Notes under the pieces: generated by a model
Told to the model about the DNA's origin: nothing
The model's database searches: none
What the model saw: the letters and a program-made list of their open reading frames with translations, nothing else
Translations under genes and position numbers: made by a program
DNA from: Annona cherimola
Taxonomy: Eukaryota > Streptophyta > Magnoliopsida > Magnoliales > Annonaceae
Assembly: GCA_030490835.1 (NCBI GenBank)
Contig: CM059971.1
Coordinates: forward strand, 59,692,012 to 59,756,011
Length of the DNA stretch: 64,000 nucleotides
Direction: 5' to 3'
Part shown: piece by piece, positions 1 through 9,264 of the stretch
How the letters are laid out: each line of letters begins with the position of its first letter
Position numbering within the stretch: position 1 is the stretch's first letter

Positions 1-264
1 AAAATTTATTATTTTGAATATGTGTATATATTTTTTGTGATTTTTAAAAATACGAATATTTTAAATACATATATACACACGGATGTTTTAAAATCTTATA
101 AAAACATATACATATATTCGAAAATTGTAAAATTTTATTTATATTTTAAATACATTTAGATAAACAAGTGTATAAAAAAAAAGTTAAAAAATATTATAAA
201 TGAGTTTTTTGAGGTGGGGCTAAGTAAAACATTTGCTTAGCCCGAGTCAACAAAATCATTTCTT
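1..264. mobile_element. 399-bp-type MULE-MITE, right part
   Basis: The segment matches the right half of the elements at 12507-12905 and 57301-57699: an AT-rich fold, then a ctaagtaaaacatttgctta block and an end resembling GGATCATTTCTC. The left part lies outside the window, so its TSD cannot be checked. Confidence 0.6.
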
Positions 265-592
265 AAAAGTAATTTATTAAAAAGTTAAATAAGAGGAAAG
301 TCAATTTTTATCAAAGAATGCCAAGGGCTTATTTCAAACCATACAAGATTCTTGGATCGAATCTGTATTTAAAATGAGAATGTATTGACGTGTATTGAAA
401 ATGACTAAAATTGTATTGGGAATGAGTAAAATTCTACGGAAAATCGAAAAAACTATCTTAAAAATTAGAAAATTATATTGAGAGTGGTGATGCAAATTCA
501 ATCCAATCCGAGAATCCTTAATGGATTGGAAGTAACCCTAATAGTTACTACCCTTACAAACGAGAGCGGAGTCGATTCTCCTTTCCAACTGA
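265..592. other. AT-rich intergenic sequence
   Basis: No gene, RNA or repeat boundary could be supported here. Only short open frames are present, without recognisable protein motifs. Confidence 0.5.
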
Positions 593-622
593 GGGTGTGT
601 TTGGGAATGGATAAAACTTTTG

Positions 623-1206
623 GATTGTGTTTGGTAATCTGTAAAAGTGGTCAAGTTAAAACTTTTTAGGGTCCGTTTGGTAATTCATAAAACTCAATGC
701 TTTTGGTAAAACTTTTCAACTAGAGGACCATTTGAAAAAATCTGTCATTTCAAGATGCCAATTTCGGTTTTCAATGCAATTATTGTGTAGTTGTTTGACT
801 GAAAGAATAACTTTTCAACTAGAGGACCATTTAATGTATCATTTTTTGCGGCCGAAAAAATGCCATAGAAATTTTATCTCGGTTATGCAATTGACTGTGA
901 CAACTTTTTCAACTATTAAAAACGTCATGAAGTTTTTGTTAAATCCAAATATACTCTTAATCTAAAACTTTTCACTCTCTATAACTACTCCTTTTTTAAT
1001 TATTTTTTATACATCTTTCTATACAACAACCTTACTTTTCAATCATTTCTACTCAACTACCAATATAACTAATCTATTTTATTTTAAATTTATTCTCTTT
1101 ACTCTTCATCATTACCCCTACAATATCACATCATTTCTACTAATTTAACAACTTTTACATAAAAAAAAAATTTCATCAAAAGTTTTACAACTTCCCAAAC
1201 ACACCC
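623..1206. mobile_element. Harbinger-like MITE nested in 593-1435
   Basis: Ends are GATTGTGTTTGG and CCCAAACACACCC, with a TTG duplication at 620-622 and 1207-1209. Removing it restores the aaaacttttgatg motif of the outer copy. It is itself interrupted by the element at 669-956. Confidence 0.75.
669..956. mobile_element. Divergent MITE, innermost in the nest
   Basis: It begins GGGTCCGTTTGG and ends CCAAATATACTC. TTA lies at 666-668 and again at 957-959. It contains a short internal direct repeat, cttttcaactagaggacca, near 711 and 811. The internal sequence differs from the surrounding family. Confidence 0.65.
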
Positions 1207-1435
1207 TTGATGAAAAATTTTGAAGAGTAAAAATTGTTAAATGATGTGATATGATAGGGGTAATGATGAGTAGTAAAGATGATAAAGTTAAAATAGATAG
1301 GTTAGTTACGTGGATAGTTGTGTAGAAATGATTGAAAAGTAGGGTAGTTGTATAGGAAACTGTAAAAAAATAATTAAAAAATATGATAGTTATGAACAAT
1401 AAAAAATTTTAGATTGAAAAGTTTTAACTTATAAA

Positions 1436-2098
1436 CTAGAGACATGGCAAAATTTTTTGTCCACGAAAGCCAATTGACGTCAGTCTTCGGGCCAAGCAAA
1501 ACTCCCCAACATCAATTGCAACGCAGATGATTGTGGAAAACGAAGCCAGTTAGGCAAATAGTAAGCTGCGTGCAGCCGACATCGATGTACTCCCATCCTA
1601 TTAGACAGCGAAGAATTACACGGCGCAGACAATCAGGAACACTAAACTACTAATTAACCATATGCATATGCGTGGAGATTATATTCGTATTTGTATTTTT
1701 ATCGTGGCATTCTTATAGAAAAATCTTCATAGCACATGATTGGTTGGCTTTGTTGTTAAAAACTTAAAATCACCGTTGGCTATGAATGGGAAAGCGGGAC
1801 GCGGATGAGCAGTTTGTGGAGAGGAAGGGGCCGTGCCTGAGGGTCTGGTCGTCTCTGCCGCTAGGCGAACTGGCCTCTTTCGCTCTCAGCGTCCTCTCTG
1901 TATTGCGACAAGTCGGTGATTCATCGTCCCTTAGCTAATTATGAGCATGTGAGCGACGACAGAAAGAGAAGGTGACAACTGACAAGTGTGACAACGTTAC
2001 GGGGCCCAAAAGGCAGGTGTGGAGTTTCTAGTATATCTATTATTTTGATGATATTATGACTATATGATACAATGGGCCCGAAGGGGCTAAATGAATTA
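1436..2098. other. Intergenic sequence with a GC-richer patch
   Basis: The stretch at about 1780-2030 is clearly richer in GC than its surroundings and could be a remnant of a gene or element. No reading frame with a recognisable protein could be found on either strand. Confidence 0.4.
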
Positions 2099-2290
2099 AG
2101 GTGTACTTAGCTTTGGTGTACTTGAGTACATTTATTTTTTTTTTAAATTTTTATACATCTGTTAATTTAAGTGTATTTAACATGTATATCAATTTTTACT
2201 ATTTTAAAATTTTTTAATTTTTTAATTTTGAAAATTAGTAGTACTTTTAGTAATTTTAGGTAGAACGAGGCAAAGTGCACCCTGGTTACT
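2099..2290. repeat. Half of a fold-back element
   Basis: It has the pattern of the fold-back elements seen elsewhere in the window: a gtgtacttgagtac end, a polyT-rich arm, gtgtatttaacatgtatatc and ttttgaaaattagtag. The matching second arm is missing, so boundaries are approximate. Confidence 0.4.
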
Positions 2291-3295
2291 TTATCAGCGC
2301 CCAATAATTGACTTGTGAAAGAATAATTTTTCATTCAGTTTAATATTTATAAATTTGTGGTGTTCAATAAACGTTTGATTGATTTCTTGATGACTGCGTA
2401 AGTTTATTTCTTATTTTTATTTTATTTTCATGACTATTAATAATGAGTGGATTAGTTAGGAATTTATTTTAGATATATTATTAAGGAAATGCATAATATT
2501 TATTTTAAGATTACTAAGAAATAAATAATAATCTCGCATGTAGGAAAATAAAATAATAATAATAATAATAATAGTAATTAACAAATAATAAAAATTAATG
2601 ATAATTCTATGTCATATGACTACGAAAGGAAGGCATAAACGATCAAAAAGAAGGAAGACATTAGGATCTCTATTAAAAAAAGTAAGCATAAAATAATAAA
2701 AATAAAACATATATGACTAGATTACTTGATGGATAAAGTTTGGTTTCAGAAAAAGTGGTTCGGAGCAAGCCATATCGTTCATCATTCTAAAGTTTCTAAT
2801 CTCTAATTTTTATATAAGTTATTACAGAATTAAAAAAGAAAAAAATATATACGTGATTAACAAGGTGAGCCATAAGTATGTGCACTAAAGTTAACGGTTG
2901 ATATTTTTTAAAAAATAAATAAAATATTAACGACAAAGCCATGAGAAAATGACACGTGGAAATGAGGTGTTTACAGACAATAGGAGGGCTCAATTCACGT
3001 TCAGTTTTAATCGGACCAACCTAGGGTCCAGTGAAAAAAAAAAAGAAAAAAAAAGAAGAAACTTGGACACTAACATGGCCAAACGGCGGAGTGGTGCGAT
3101 GGAACCGTTACTCATGGAAGCCAATGCATTCCTTATAGGAGTAAAATGGGCTCTCTAACTTGGTTTCTGCCAAGTACCGATTCAAACCAACTCTCTCCTC
3201 CTCTTAAACTACCTGTCGACAGATTCTACTATTATATCACCGGCGGGGTTTGTTGTGGTAGAAATCAAATCTATTTTGACAGCTTCACATCATTT
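2291..3295. other. AT-rich intergenic sequence with an (AAT)n run
   Basis: A short AAT microsatellite lies near 2549-2570 and purine-rich runs near 3036-3060. No gene is supported; the short open frames match nothing recognisable. Confidence 0.5.
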
Positions 3296-3530
3296 ATCGG
3301 CTCTTCATATATTAAGGCAAAAAAACATGGTTGCTCATTCCTTAGCCGATTTTGTTTTTGTTTCTTTTTTGGATGTCTATGTTTGGTAGGGGAACCCTCC
3401 CCCAAGCCATTATGGCAAACATTTGTACAGACAATCTTTAAGTAATGCATCTCGGACCTTTCTATCCCTCCCTCCTTTCACAATGACAGGGAGCCGGGAT
3501 AGGATAGGATCCTTTTCATCCAAAAAAAAA
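3296..3530 (+). mobile_element. LINE 3' end (RNase H tail, poly-A)
   Basis: In one frame the segment reads MVAHSLADF, a motif common near the C-terminus of the RNase H domain of plant LINEs. A shared 3' untranslated block containing ggtaggggaaccctcc follows, and it ends in an A run at about 3519-3529. The element at 58845-59150 has the same order and clearly related sequence. It is a 5'-truncated, dead copy. MULE 1 inserted about 70 bp further right. Confidence 0.65.
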
Positions 3531-3600
3531 AACACGGCCAAACGACACAGATGCATAGCTCACGTACAAATGCAACACCTATGAATCCATAGAGCATATA

Positions 3601-3609
3601 AATATAATG
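3601..3609. repeat. Target-site duplication, left, of MULE 1
   Basis: AATATAATG here is repeated exactly at 10715-10723 and is not part of the inverted ends. Nine bases is the usual Mutator duplication length. Confidence 0.9.
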
Positions 3610-4059
3610 GGAATATGATTCTTTACGGCCGGACGGAGTCCGCATTACTCCGTCCGCTTCCCGCACGCGGGCAGCGCGTGGCCCTTGCTCCGTTGGATTC
3701 GGCGGACGTGACGACAGCCGTGCGATGGAGAAATTGCTGCCAGCTCCCTGCGACTTCCAGCAAAGGGCGGAAAACTGCATCCGAATAATTCAATTTCTCC
3801 CAACTCAGTTGCACGTCGACAGCGGTGACCCAAATCGGCTTTGACTTCCCGCGAGGGAGTCCGCCTGCGATCCCCCTGCCACCCTTCCAGATCTTCGCCG
3901 GCTCGCTCTCTCCCCCTTCCGTCGACGGCTGCCCACGGCATTGGAGTTCTAGGCGGCCCTTTCTCTCTCACGCCATTGTCGCCGGCATCCAGATCTAGCC
4001 TGCCCTCTTTCTCCTTATCTCAACGGCATCCAGATCTTCGCCGGCTTCCCTCTCTTGAA
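3610..4059 (+). repeat. MULE 1 left terminal inverted repeat
   Basis: It pairs with 10265-10714 over 450 bp, with only about three mismatches found by eye and no length difference. It is GC-rich with many CpG sites against an AT-rich background. MULE TIRs usually carry the promoter, but no clear TATA box was seen. The first 213 bp or so correspond to the whole TIR of element 2; the inner 240 bp are inverted only in this copy. Confidence 0.92.
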
Positions 4060-4249
4060 CCCCCTTCCGTCAACAACACGCCATTGTCGCCGGCATTGGA
4101 GTTCTAGGCAGCCCTCTTTCTCCTTATATCCACGGCATCCAGATCTTCGCCGGCGGCCTCTCTCTCTCCCCCTTCCGTCAACAGCACGCCATTGTCGCCT
4201 CTCTCCTCTCCGGCCTCTCTGCGTCGGCGGAACTCCCTTCCAGATTCAG

Positions 4250-4800
4250 GTGTGACCCTTTCTCTCTCGAAACCTTTGTGCTATATCTGTCATGTCACTA
4301 AAGCTCGAAAAAATGGGACTTGCCGTAAGGTCATCTTCTGGTTAAATAATCCCGGTTGTCGTTTATTTTAACTCAATTCCTTCATCTGGACTTGTCTGGA
4401 ATCCCGGTTGCACCAATCCAGTTGATGGAATCTGTTCCCGGTTGTCGTTACGGCAGTGTTTCGTTAGGCTCTTTCTCCCTCTCTAGCTCTTTTCTATTAA
4501 GGAAAAGACCAGCCTTTATCGGACCTTAAAACCCGACCCATTATCATGCGCTTAGCACGGATCAGTCATTAGCTGAAGAGAAGTTTCGCACCTGATATCT
4601 TCTGCACATGCATTCGAGGTCACAAAACATAATGTAACCACCCTGCATCTTTCAAGGCCTACCTTTCTTGACAAGGGATTCGTTTTTGGACATGGTGGAT
4701 ACCTATAATATATGACCATTTTGATAATGTAGTTGCATCGACTGACCATTTTGATAATGTATTAGCATCGACTGATATTCGAAATTGTTGTTGTTACCAG
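4250..4800 (+). other. Likely 5'UTR intron of the MULE 1 transposase gene
   Basis: A donor-like site, CAG/GTGTGA, lies at 4247-4255 and an acceptor-like site, gttgttaccag/AG, ends at 4800. Both are conserved in element 2 (donor CAA/GTGAGA near 31856, acceptor near 32806). Splicing would place the CT-rich leader just before the ATG at 4821. Inside is a tandem duplication of about 30 bp at 4711-4770 that element 2 has only once. Confidence 0.45.
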
Positions 4801-4820
4801 AGTATTTGTCCTTACTAGTT

Positions 4821-7391
4821 ATGGAGGAATATATGAGAACAGATGAAAATAACCAAAGTTTGATACAAAATGACTTTCACACAGTGATATCTGATCCAAT
4901 GAATACAGAAGTAGAAGCTTTTATTGGTGTCACATCGGTAGCCCATGTACCCGTGGATGAGGTAGCCTTTGAAGGTGGTTCAATGAATGGGTCGGACGGG
5001 GAGGAAGCATCTACTGAAAAAGTCGACATAGGTGGTACTCAGAATACAGACAGTTTGTTTATGGTTGATGTTGAAAGGGAACTGAAACCAAAAGTTGGCA
5101 TGGAGTTTGTGTCTGTAGAAGAAGCTTTTAATTTTTATAACACTTACGCTTGGCATTGTGGGTTTAGTGTTAGAAAGGACAGCACTCGTAAGTTAAAGTC
5201 CGGGGCAATTGGTAGGCGTGTTTTAAGATGTTCTAAGGCTGGTTGGTCTGAAAAAAAAGCAAGAAATCAAGATCCAAGCAAACAAAAGATTGCATTTATC
5301 AGTCGTTGCTCATGCCCTGCTAAATTATATGTGAATCTAAATGCGGGAAAAAATTTATATTATGTGTCTCAATTTGTAGAGACACATAATCATGCACTTT
5401 GTACCCCTACAAAGACTCGAAAATTGCGATCACATAAGAAATTGACGGAAGATGACTTAAGTATAATCTCGTCTTTAAAAACATCTGGAGTTGGAGTTGC
5501 AAGGTCCATTGATTTTATGATGAATGAAGCAGGCGGAGCTTCTCACCTCCAGTATTCAGTCAGGGATGCTAGGAATGCCCTGCGAAGAAAGCGTCAAATT
5601 ATGTACGGAAATGACGCAAATACTCTACTGCATATGTTCCAAATAAAGAGTCGTGATGATAGTCATTTCTCATATGAAATCCAAGTTGACGAGGATATGA
5701 GATTCACCTCATGTTTTTGGATAGATGGAAAATCAAAAGAAGACTATATGGTTTTTGGTGATGTAGTCTGCTTCGACACTACATACAAAACGAATGAGTA
5801 TGATATGCCATTTGGTCCATTTGTGGGCGTTAATCACCACAAACAGACATGCTTATTTGGTGCAGGTTTACTTTTTGGGGAAACAACTGAAGACTTCAAG
5901 TGGTTATTTCAAACTTGGTTAGATGCAGTGGGTGGAATTCATCCCAAAACAATTATTACGGATCAAGATGCAGCAATAGGAGCAGCAATAGCAATAGTAT
6001 TTCCAAATACTAACCATCTATTGTGTTTGTGGCATATTCAAAAGAAATTGCCGGAGAAGCTTTCTCATATCATCCACCAACATCCAACGTTCAAGTCAAA
6101 ATGGAACTACTGTTTGTTCGGTACCAATAGCGAGGAAGAATTTGAGAGCACTTGGAAAGCAATGGTAGAAGAGTTTGAATTGCATGAGAATTTGTGGTTG
6201 CGACATATGTATGAGATTCGCCAGATGTGGATTCCTACTTACACAAGAAAAATATTCTCAGCTGGCATGAGAACCACTCAACGAAGTGAGAGTATTAATG
6301 CTTTCTTTGATGGGTTTGTGTCGCGGAATTCAAATTTAATTGACTTTTCAAATGGTTATGACAGAGCACTTGAACGTAGGCGTGAGGCGGAGGCTGATGC
6401 TGAATTCAAGACTTTCTACGGCATTCCTGAGTTAAGAACTAAATGTAGCATGGAAGGCCATATGGCAAAGGTGTATACCCGAAATATCTTCCTGGAATTC
6501 CAACTAGAAGTTGTTGAATGTATGTATTATGCTGCAGAGAAAGTCGAAGGTGAAGGGACAGTTGAACAGTGGCAAGTGTTCTTGCTAGAGGGGGAAGATG
6601 AGAGCAAGCGTAAGATCGTAACATGGAATGCAGAAGAAATGGTTGCCTCTTGCCCATGCTTGCAATTTGAGTCGTCTGGTATTATTTGTCGGCATCTAAT
6701 CGCGTTGTTCCGTTTCTTAAAATTGAAAACCATCCCTCCATATCATATATTACCACGGTGGACACAAGACGTTAAATCTCAGTTCAAAAGAACATCCACA
6801 ACTACGGACAAGACAGAAACACAGTCTCTTGCTGTTCGTAGTCACACCTTATCCAAGTGGTGGTCTTACATTAGAAATGAAGCATTGCATAACTCAGATG
6901 CATATGAAGTTATTAGAGAAACTATGGAGAAGATGATTGCGGCACTTTCTACAATGCCTAAGCCAGCATGTCCAGTCGTGGTATCAAGTGATAACTTTAA
7001 CCTTATGACCCAAGGTCAAAGTGCAAATGTTGCTAATGATGCACGTGGCTGTTTTGGCACAATAGCTTCTCAAAGTTCTCAAGCGTGTGACATCTTGCCT
7101 GCACATGTTTCACTCACAAAAGGAAGGTCTTCTAAACGCATGAAAGGACATTTAGAAGTCTCACGTAGTGGAACAAAATTTTGTCGTGGATGTAAAAAAT
7201 TTGTTATAGGTCATGACAAAAGGAATTGCCCCGCTTTCAAGGTCCCAAGTTCAACTGATGTGTCCACTTCGGTTGGTAATGATTCCATCACCTCTATCGG
7301 CCGGGGCCGAGGCCAAGGCCATGGTATATTTTGGTTCTGTACCTTGCATTATAGTTTCTCTCTTCGTCCGCACGATACCTCTAATGTTTGA
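4821..7391 (+). CDS. FAR1-type MULE transposase, apparently intact
   Basis: The product would be an 856-aa DDE transposase that binds the element ends and cuts and pastes the element. Approximate residue positions: FAR1 zinc-binding domain 90-195 (C, CxC and HNH ligands visible); MULE catalytic core with D319 in CFDTTYKTN, D381 in ITDQDAAI and a likely catalytic E near 490 in TQRSESINAFF; SWIM zinc finger 611-625 (CPC...CRH); C-terminal knuckle C788, C791, H798, C803. I chose the ATG at 4821 because the open frame further upstream starts without ATG and runs back into a probable splice acceptor at 4800. A donor-like site at 7324 could replace the last residues: removing 7324-7428 would end the protein at a TGA at 7440. 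Compared with element 2 it lacks 14 residues near residue 720. A domesticated FAR1/FHY3 regulator is less likely, since the gene sits inside TIRs and a TSD. Confidence 0.92.
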   Translation: MEEYMRTDENNQSLIQNDFHTVISDPMNTEVEAFIGVTSVAHVPVDEVAFEGGSMNGSDGEEASTEKVDIGGTQNTDSLFMVDVERELKPKVGMEFVSVEEAFNFYNTYAWHCGFSVRKDSTRKLKSGAIGRRVLRCSKAGWSEKKARNQDPSKQKIAFISRCSCPAKLYVNLNAGKNLYYVSQFVETHNHALCTPTKTRKLRSHKKLTEDDLSIISSLKTSGVGVARSIDFMMNEAGGASHLQYSVRDARNALRRKRQIMYGNDANTLLHMFQIKSRDDSHFSYEIQVDEDMRFTSCFWIDGKSKEDYMVFGDVVCFDTTYKTNEYDMPFGPFVGVNHHKQTCLFGAGLLFGETTEDFKWLFQTWLDAVGGIHPKTIITDQDAAIGAAIAIVFPNTNHLLCLWHIQKKLPEKLSHIIHQHPTFKSKWNYCLFGTNSEEEFESTWKAMVEEFELHENLWLRHMYEIRQMWIPTYTRKIFSAGMRTTQRSESINAFFDGFVSRNSNLIDFSNGYDRALERRREAEADAEFKTFYGIPELRTKCSMEGHMAKVYTRNIFLEFQLEVVECMYYAAEKVEGEGTVEQWQVFLLEGEDESKRKIVTWNAEEMVASCPCLQFESSGIICRHLIALFRFLKLKTIPPYHILPRWTQDVKSQFKRTSTTTDKTETQSLAVRSHTLSKWWSYIRNEALHNSDAYEVIRETMEKMIAALSTMPKPACPVVVSSDNFNLMTQGQSANVANDARGCFGTIASQSSQACDILPAHVSLTKGRSSKRMKGHLEVSRSGTKFCRGCKKFVIGHDKRNCPAFKVPSSTDVSTSVGNDSITSIGRGRGQGHGIFWFCTLHYSFSLRPHDTSNV

Positions 7392-7428
7392 ATATTGTAT
7401 TGAATATTTTCTGTTTGTAAAATTATAG
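7324..7428 (+). other. Possible 3' intron linking the transposase and GRF genes
   Basis: Both copies keep a donor-like catg/GTATAT and an acceptor-like aaaattatag/GT. Removing these 105 bases ends the transposase at a TGA at 7440-7442, followed by one base and then the ATG of the GRF gene at 7444. Without splicing the transposase stops at 7391. Transcript data would decide. Confidence 0.4.
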
Positions 7429-7443
7429 GTAGGCATATGTGAA

Positions 7444-8059
7444 ATGGCATCTTCGGGTACAAGAACTAGATCACGTGGAGGTAGGACTTGTGTTTGTTCA
7501 TGTGGTTTACCAGCTGTAGTGTTGACCTCCCATACCGCAAGAAATCCAGGTCGGCGATTTCTTCGTTGCCCACAATATCGTGTAAGTCAAATATTTTCTT
7601 TTTGTGTACATTTCACTATCACATATATTAATTTCACTATCACATATATTAACAAAGATTTTGTTTATGTTTTTTTATGTTTTGTAGGATGCTTCCCATG
7701 CTTGTAAGTTTTTCAGATGGGTTGATGAGGATATCTCGCCAATAACTGAGATTGTTTCAAAGGATGATATTCCGCTTAATGTTCAATCCCAAGACCAAGT
7801 TTCCATGTTCAATCAAGAGCAAATTGTATTGGATATGGGAGAGTTGATACGTTGTGTTGATGATATTAGAGAGCGTCATATGATGGAAATGCGTCAATTG
7901 AAACAGACCATAGAGACAAGAACCTTGGAGATGAGAGAAGCAAATGAAAAAAGAGATAGGAGAGAGATGGAGCTGGTTAAGAGCATCAAGAGTCATGATG
8001 TCTTACTTGTTACGTTATGTGTTCTTGTTCTTATGATTGTTGTTTATTTAGCAATGTAA
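7444..8059 (+). CDS. GRF zinc-finger, coiled-coil, tail-anchored protein carried by MULE 1
   Basis: There are two exons, 7444-7581 and 7688-8059, separated by a 106-bp intron with GT at 7582 and AG at 7686-7687. The joined frame encodes 169 aa. Residues about 16-58 form a GRF-type zinc finger: CVCSCG, then NPGRRF and RCP in exon 1, and CKFFRWVDE at the start of exon 2. Residues about 85-145 are highly charged and look like a coiled coil. The last 20 or so residues are hydrophobic and could be a membrane anchor. Small plant GRF-finger proteins of this shape are known and mostly uncharacterised. It lies directly behind the transposase without an obvious promoter and is present at the same place in element 2. 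That suggests an element accessory gene, by analogy with mudrB, rather than a random capture. Its function is unknown. Confidence 0.85.
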
Positions 8060-8394
8060 GAAGGTCTTATATTTCAATGAGCCTTTTATAATGGAATATT
8101 GCTTCAACTTGTTTATTTAGCAATGTGAGAAAGTCTTATATTTCAATGAGCCTTTTGTTTGCTTAACTTCTATTAGACTTCAACTTGTTTTAATGAAATG
8201 GAATTATTGAGATCAATGGAAATGGTGTGGCTGGTTGCTTGGAATACAAATTTATGAGTCATGAACAATACAAATTTATTCATCATCTCAGAATCATTCA
8301 TGTTGATGTAAACAATACAAATGTACTCAATAAATTTATTCAACAATACAAACACCATTCTTATACATTGGTTTTTACTCAGAATCTTATACAT
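8060..8394 (+). other. MULE 1 right arm, noncoding, shared with element 2
   Basis: AT-rich sequence with a repeated cttatatttcaatgagcc block and an acaatacaaatttattca block. Element 2 has clearly the same sequence at about 36097-36505, so this is original element sequence rather than cargo. It probably includes the 3'UTR of the GRF gene. Confidence 0.65.
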
Positions 8395-8472
8395 TTCCAT
8401 GGCCATGGGCTGCATATGCACCAATCCATTTTGCGCTATCACAGAAAACCATTTTGCGCTATCACAGAAAAC
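8395..8472 (-). pseudogene. Scrap of captured PPR gene, shared with element 2
   Basis: The sequence ccatggccatgggctgcata and the block ccattttgcgc both occur in the larger PPR pieces of element 2 (36548-36730 and 36955-37140). The block ccattttgcgctatcacaga is present twice in tandem here. Only a few dozen bases of PPR sequence remain, so this looks like what was left after most of an older captured piece was lost. Confidence 0.55.
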
Positions 8473-8597
8473 CTTTAAGGAAGTGCATCCACTCAAGGCC
8501 ATGGTCAGCTTGAATTCATCACGAAGCATCTGAAGTACTTTCGTCACTCCCGCCTCACTGTCAACAGCCACAGAAAATACCACAGGATTCTGAAGCA
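8473..8597 (-). pseudogene. Captured fragment of a glycolate oxidase-like gene
   Basis: The minus strand reads [20 protein letters not shown] followed by [18 protein letters not shown]. This matches the conserved C-terminal part of plant peroxisomal (S)-2-hydroxy-acid oxidases (glycolate oxidase), FMN enzymes of photorespiration. Only about 40 of some 370 residues are present, without FMN-site or catalytic regions, so it cannot make an enzyme. It abuts the PUB4-like piece on the opposite strand within a few bases, as expected for joined fragments from different loci. Confidence 0.78.
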
Positions 8598-8599
8598 AG

Positions 8600-9170
8600 C
8601 TTGGTTGATGAACAGTTATCTGACCATAGCCGAAGTGCCTCAGTTTCCAGCATAGATGCCAATGATGCTTCACACCTTTCTGTCAGTGATGCTTCTGGTG
8701 AGCTGACTTTAGGAGCCACCACTCCACCAATCTTGCAAAGGGAAGTTGAATTTCCATCAAGGTTGACAGAAACTCGCTCTCCAAGTCAAATTTGGCGCAG
8801 GACACCTGAACGGTTCGTTGCCAGGATTGTTTCTTCTCCTGCTTTGCACACAAGAACTGATCTGTCTGGTGTAGAGGCCCAAGTTCGGAAGTTAGTTGAA
8901 GATCTTCAAAGTAGTTCAGTTGAGGTGCAAAGAAGTGCTGCTGCTGAACTGCGCCTTCTTGCTAAGTATAACATGGAGAATCGGATTGTGATTGCTCACT
9001 GTGGAGCAATCAGCCATCTGGTTAATTTGTTGCACTCTATGGATTTGAAGACACAAGAGAATGCTGTTACAACTTTGTTGAACTTATCAATCAGTCACAA
9101 CAATAAGTCTGCAATTGCAAATACAGGAGCCATTGAGCCACTCATCCATGTCCTTGAGCTTGCACCAGAC
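8600..9170 (+). pseudogene. Captured fragment of a PUB4-like U-box/ARM E3 ligase gene
   Basis: The frame reads a serine-rich linker, then [40 protein letters not shown] and [19 protein letters not shown]. These are the linker and first armadillo repeats of plant U-box proteins of the PUB4 type. Such proteins ubiquitinate targets through an N-terminal U-box, which is absent here, as are the later ARM repeats. The frame is still open over about 190 codons, which suggests recent capture. Past HVLE the sequence changes into an XTH-like piece. It may be transcribed with the MULE, but a functional product is unlikely. Confidence 0.87.
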
Positions 9171-9180
9171 CCATCCACTG

Positions 9181-9264
9181 AGGTGGGTGAGTCGAAAGCA
9201 CATGGTCTATGACTACTGCAAGGACAAAGCCCGATTCAGTGATGCCCCAAAAGAATGCTTGAGC
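9181..9264 (+). pseudogene. Captured fragment resembling the C-terminus of an XTH
   Basis: In a different frame from the preceding piece the sequence reads [19 protein letters not shown] then SDAPKEC. The RWV, YDYC.D..RF and P.EC spacing fits the C-terminal extension of xyloglucan endotransglucosylase/hydrolases, which remodel cell-wall xyloglucan. Only some 26 residues are present and the catalytic motif is absent. The short length keeps confidence moderate. Confidence 0.55.

Larger units (their letters stand above)
593..1435. mobile_element. Harbinger-like MITE, outer copy of a three-deep nest
   Basis: It starts with GGGTGTGTTTGGGAATGG, runs to aaaactttt, is interrupted by the element at 623-1206, and resumes with tgatgaaaaattttgaagag. 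The family core then continues to about 1435. The terminal CACACCC end is missing, so this copy is truncated on the right. Confidence 0.7.

Noticed and set aside
3645..4255. Long open frames in the TIR and leader of MULE 1 and in its right TIR
   Set aside because: They are open on several frames at once because the sequence is GC-rich and CT-repetitive; no protein motif is present and they appear inverted at the other end.
4785..4820. Upstream extension of the transposase frame
   Set aside because: The extension starts at a TTG, which is not used as a normal start in plant nuclear genes, and runs into a likely splice acceptor at 4800. The ATG at 4821 is kept.
7316..8059. A single transposase-GRF fusion protein by splicing
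   Set aside because: Donors at 7276 and 7324 are in a phase that gives a stop right after the acceptor at 7428 and also at 7687. No donor giving an open fusion was found.
8173..8470. Left part of a 166-codon minus-strand frame
   Set aside because: Only 8473-8597 matches a known protein. The rest is AT-rich MULE arm sequence that stays open by chance.
8601..9212. A functional U-box protein gene
   Set aside because: There is no U-box, the ARM region is cut short, it lies inside a MULE, and it runs directly into an XTH-like piece.
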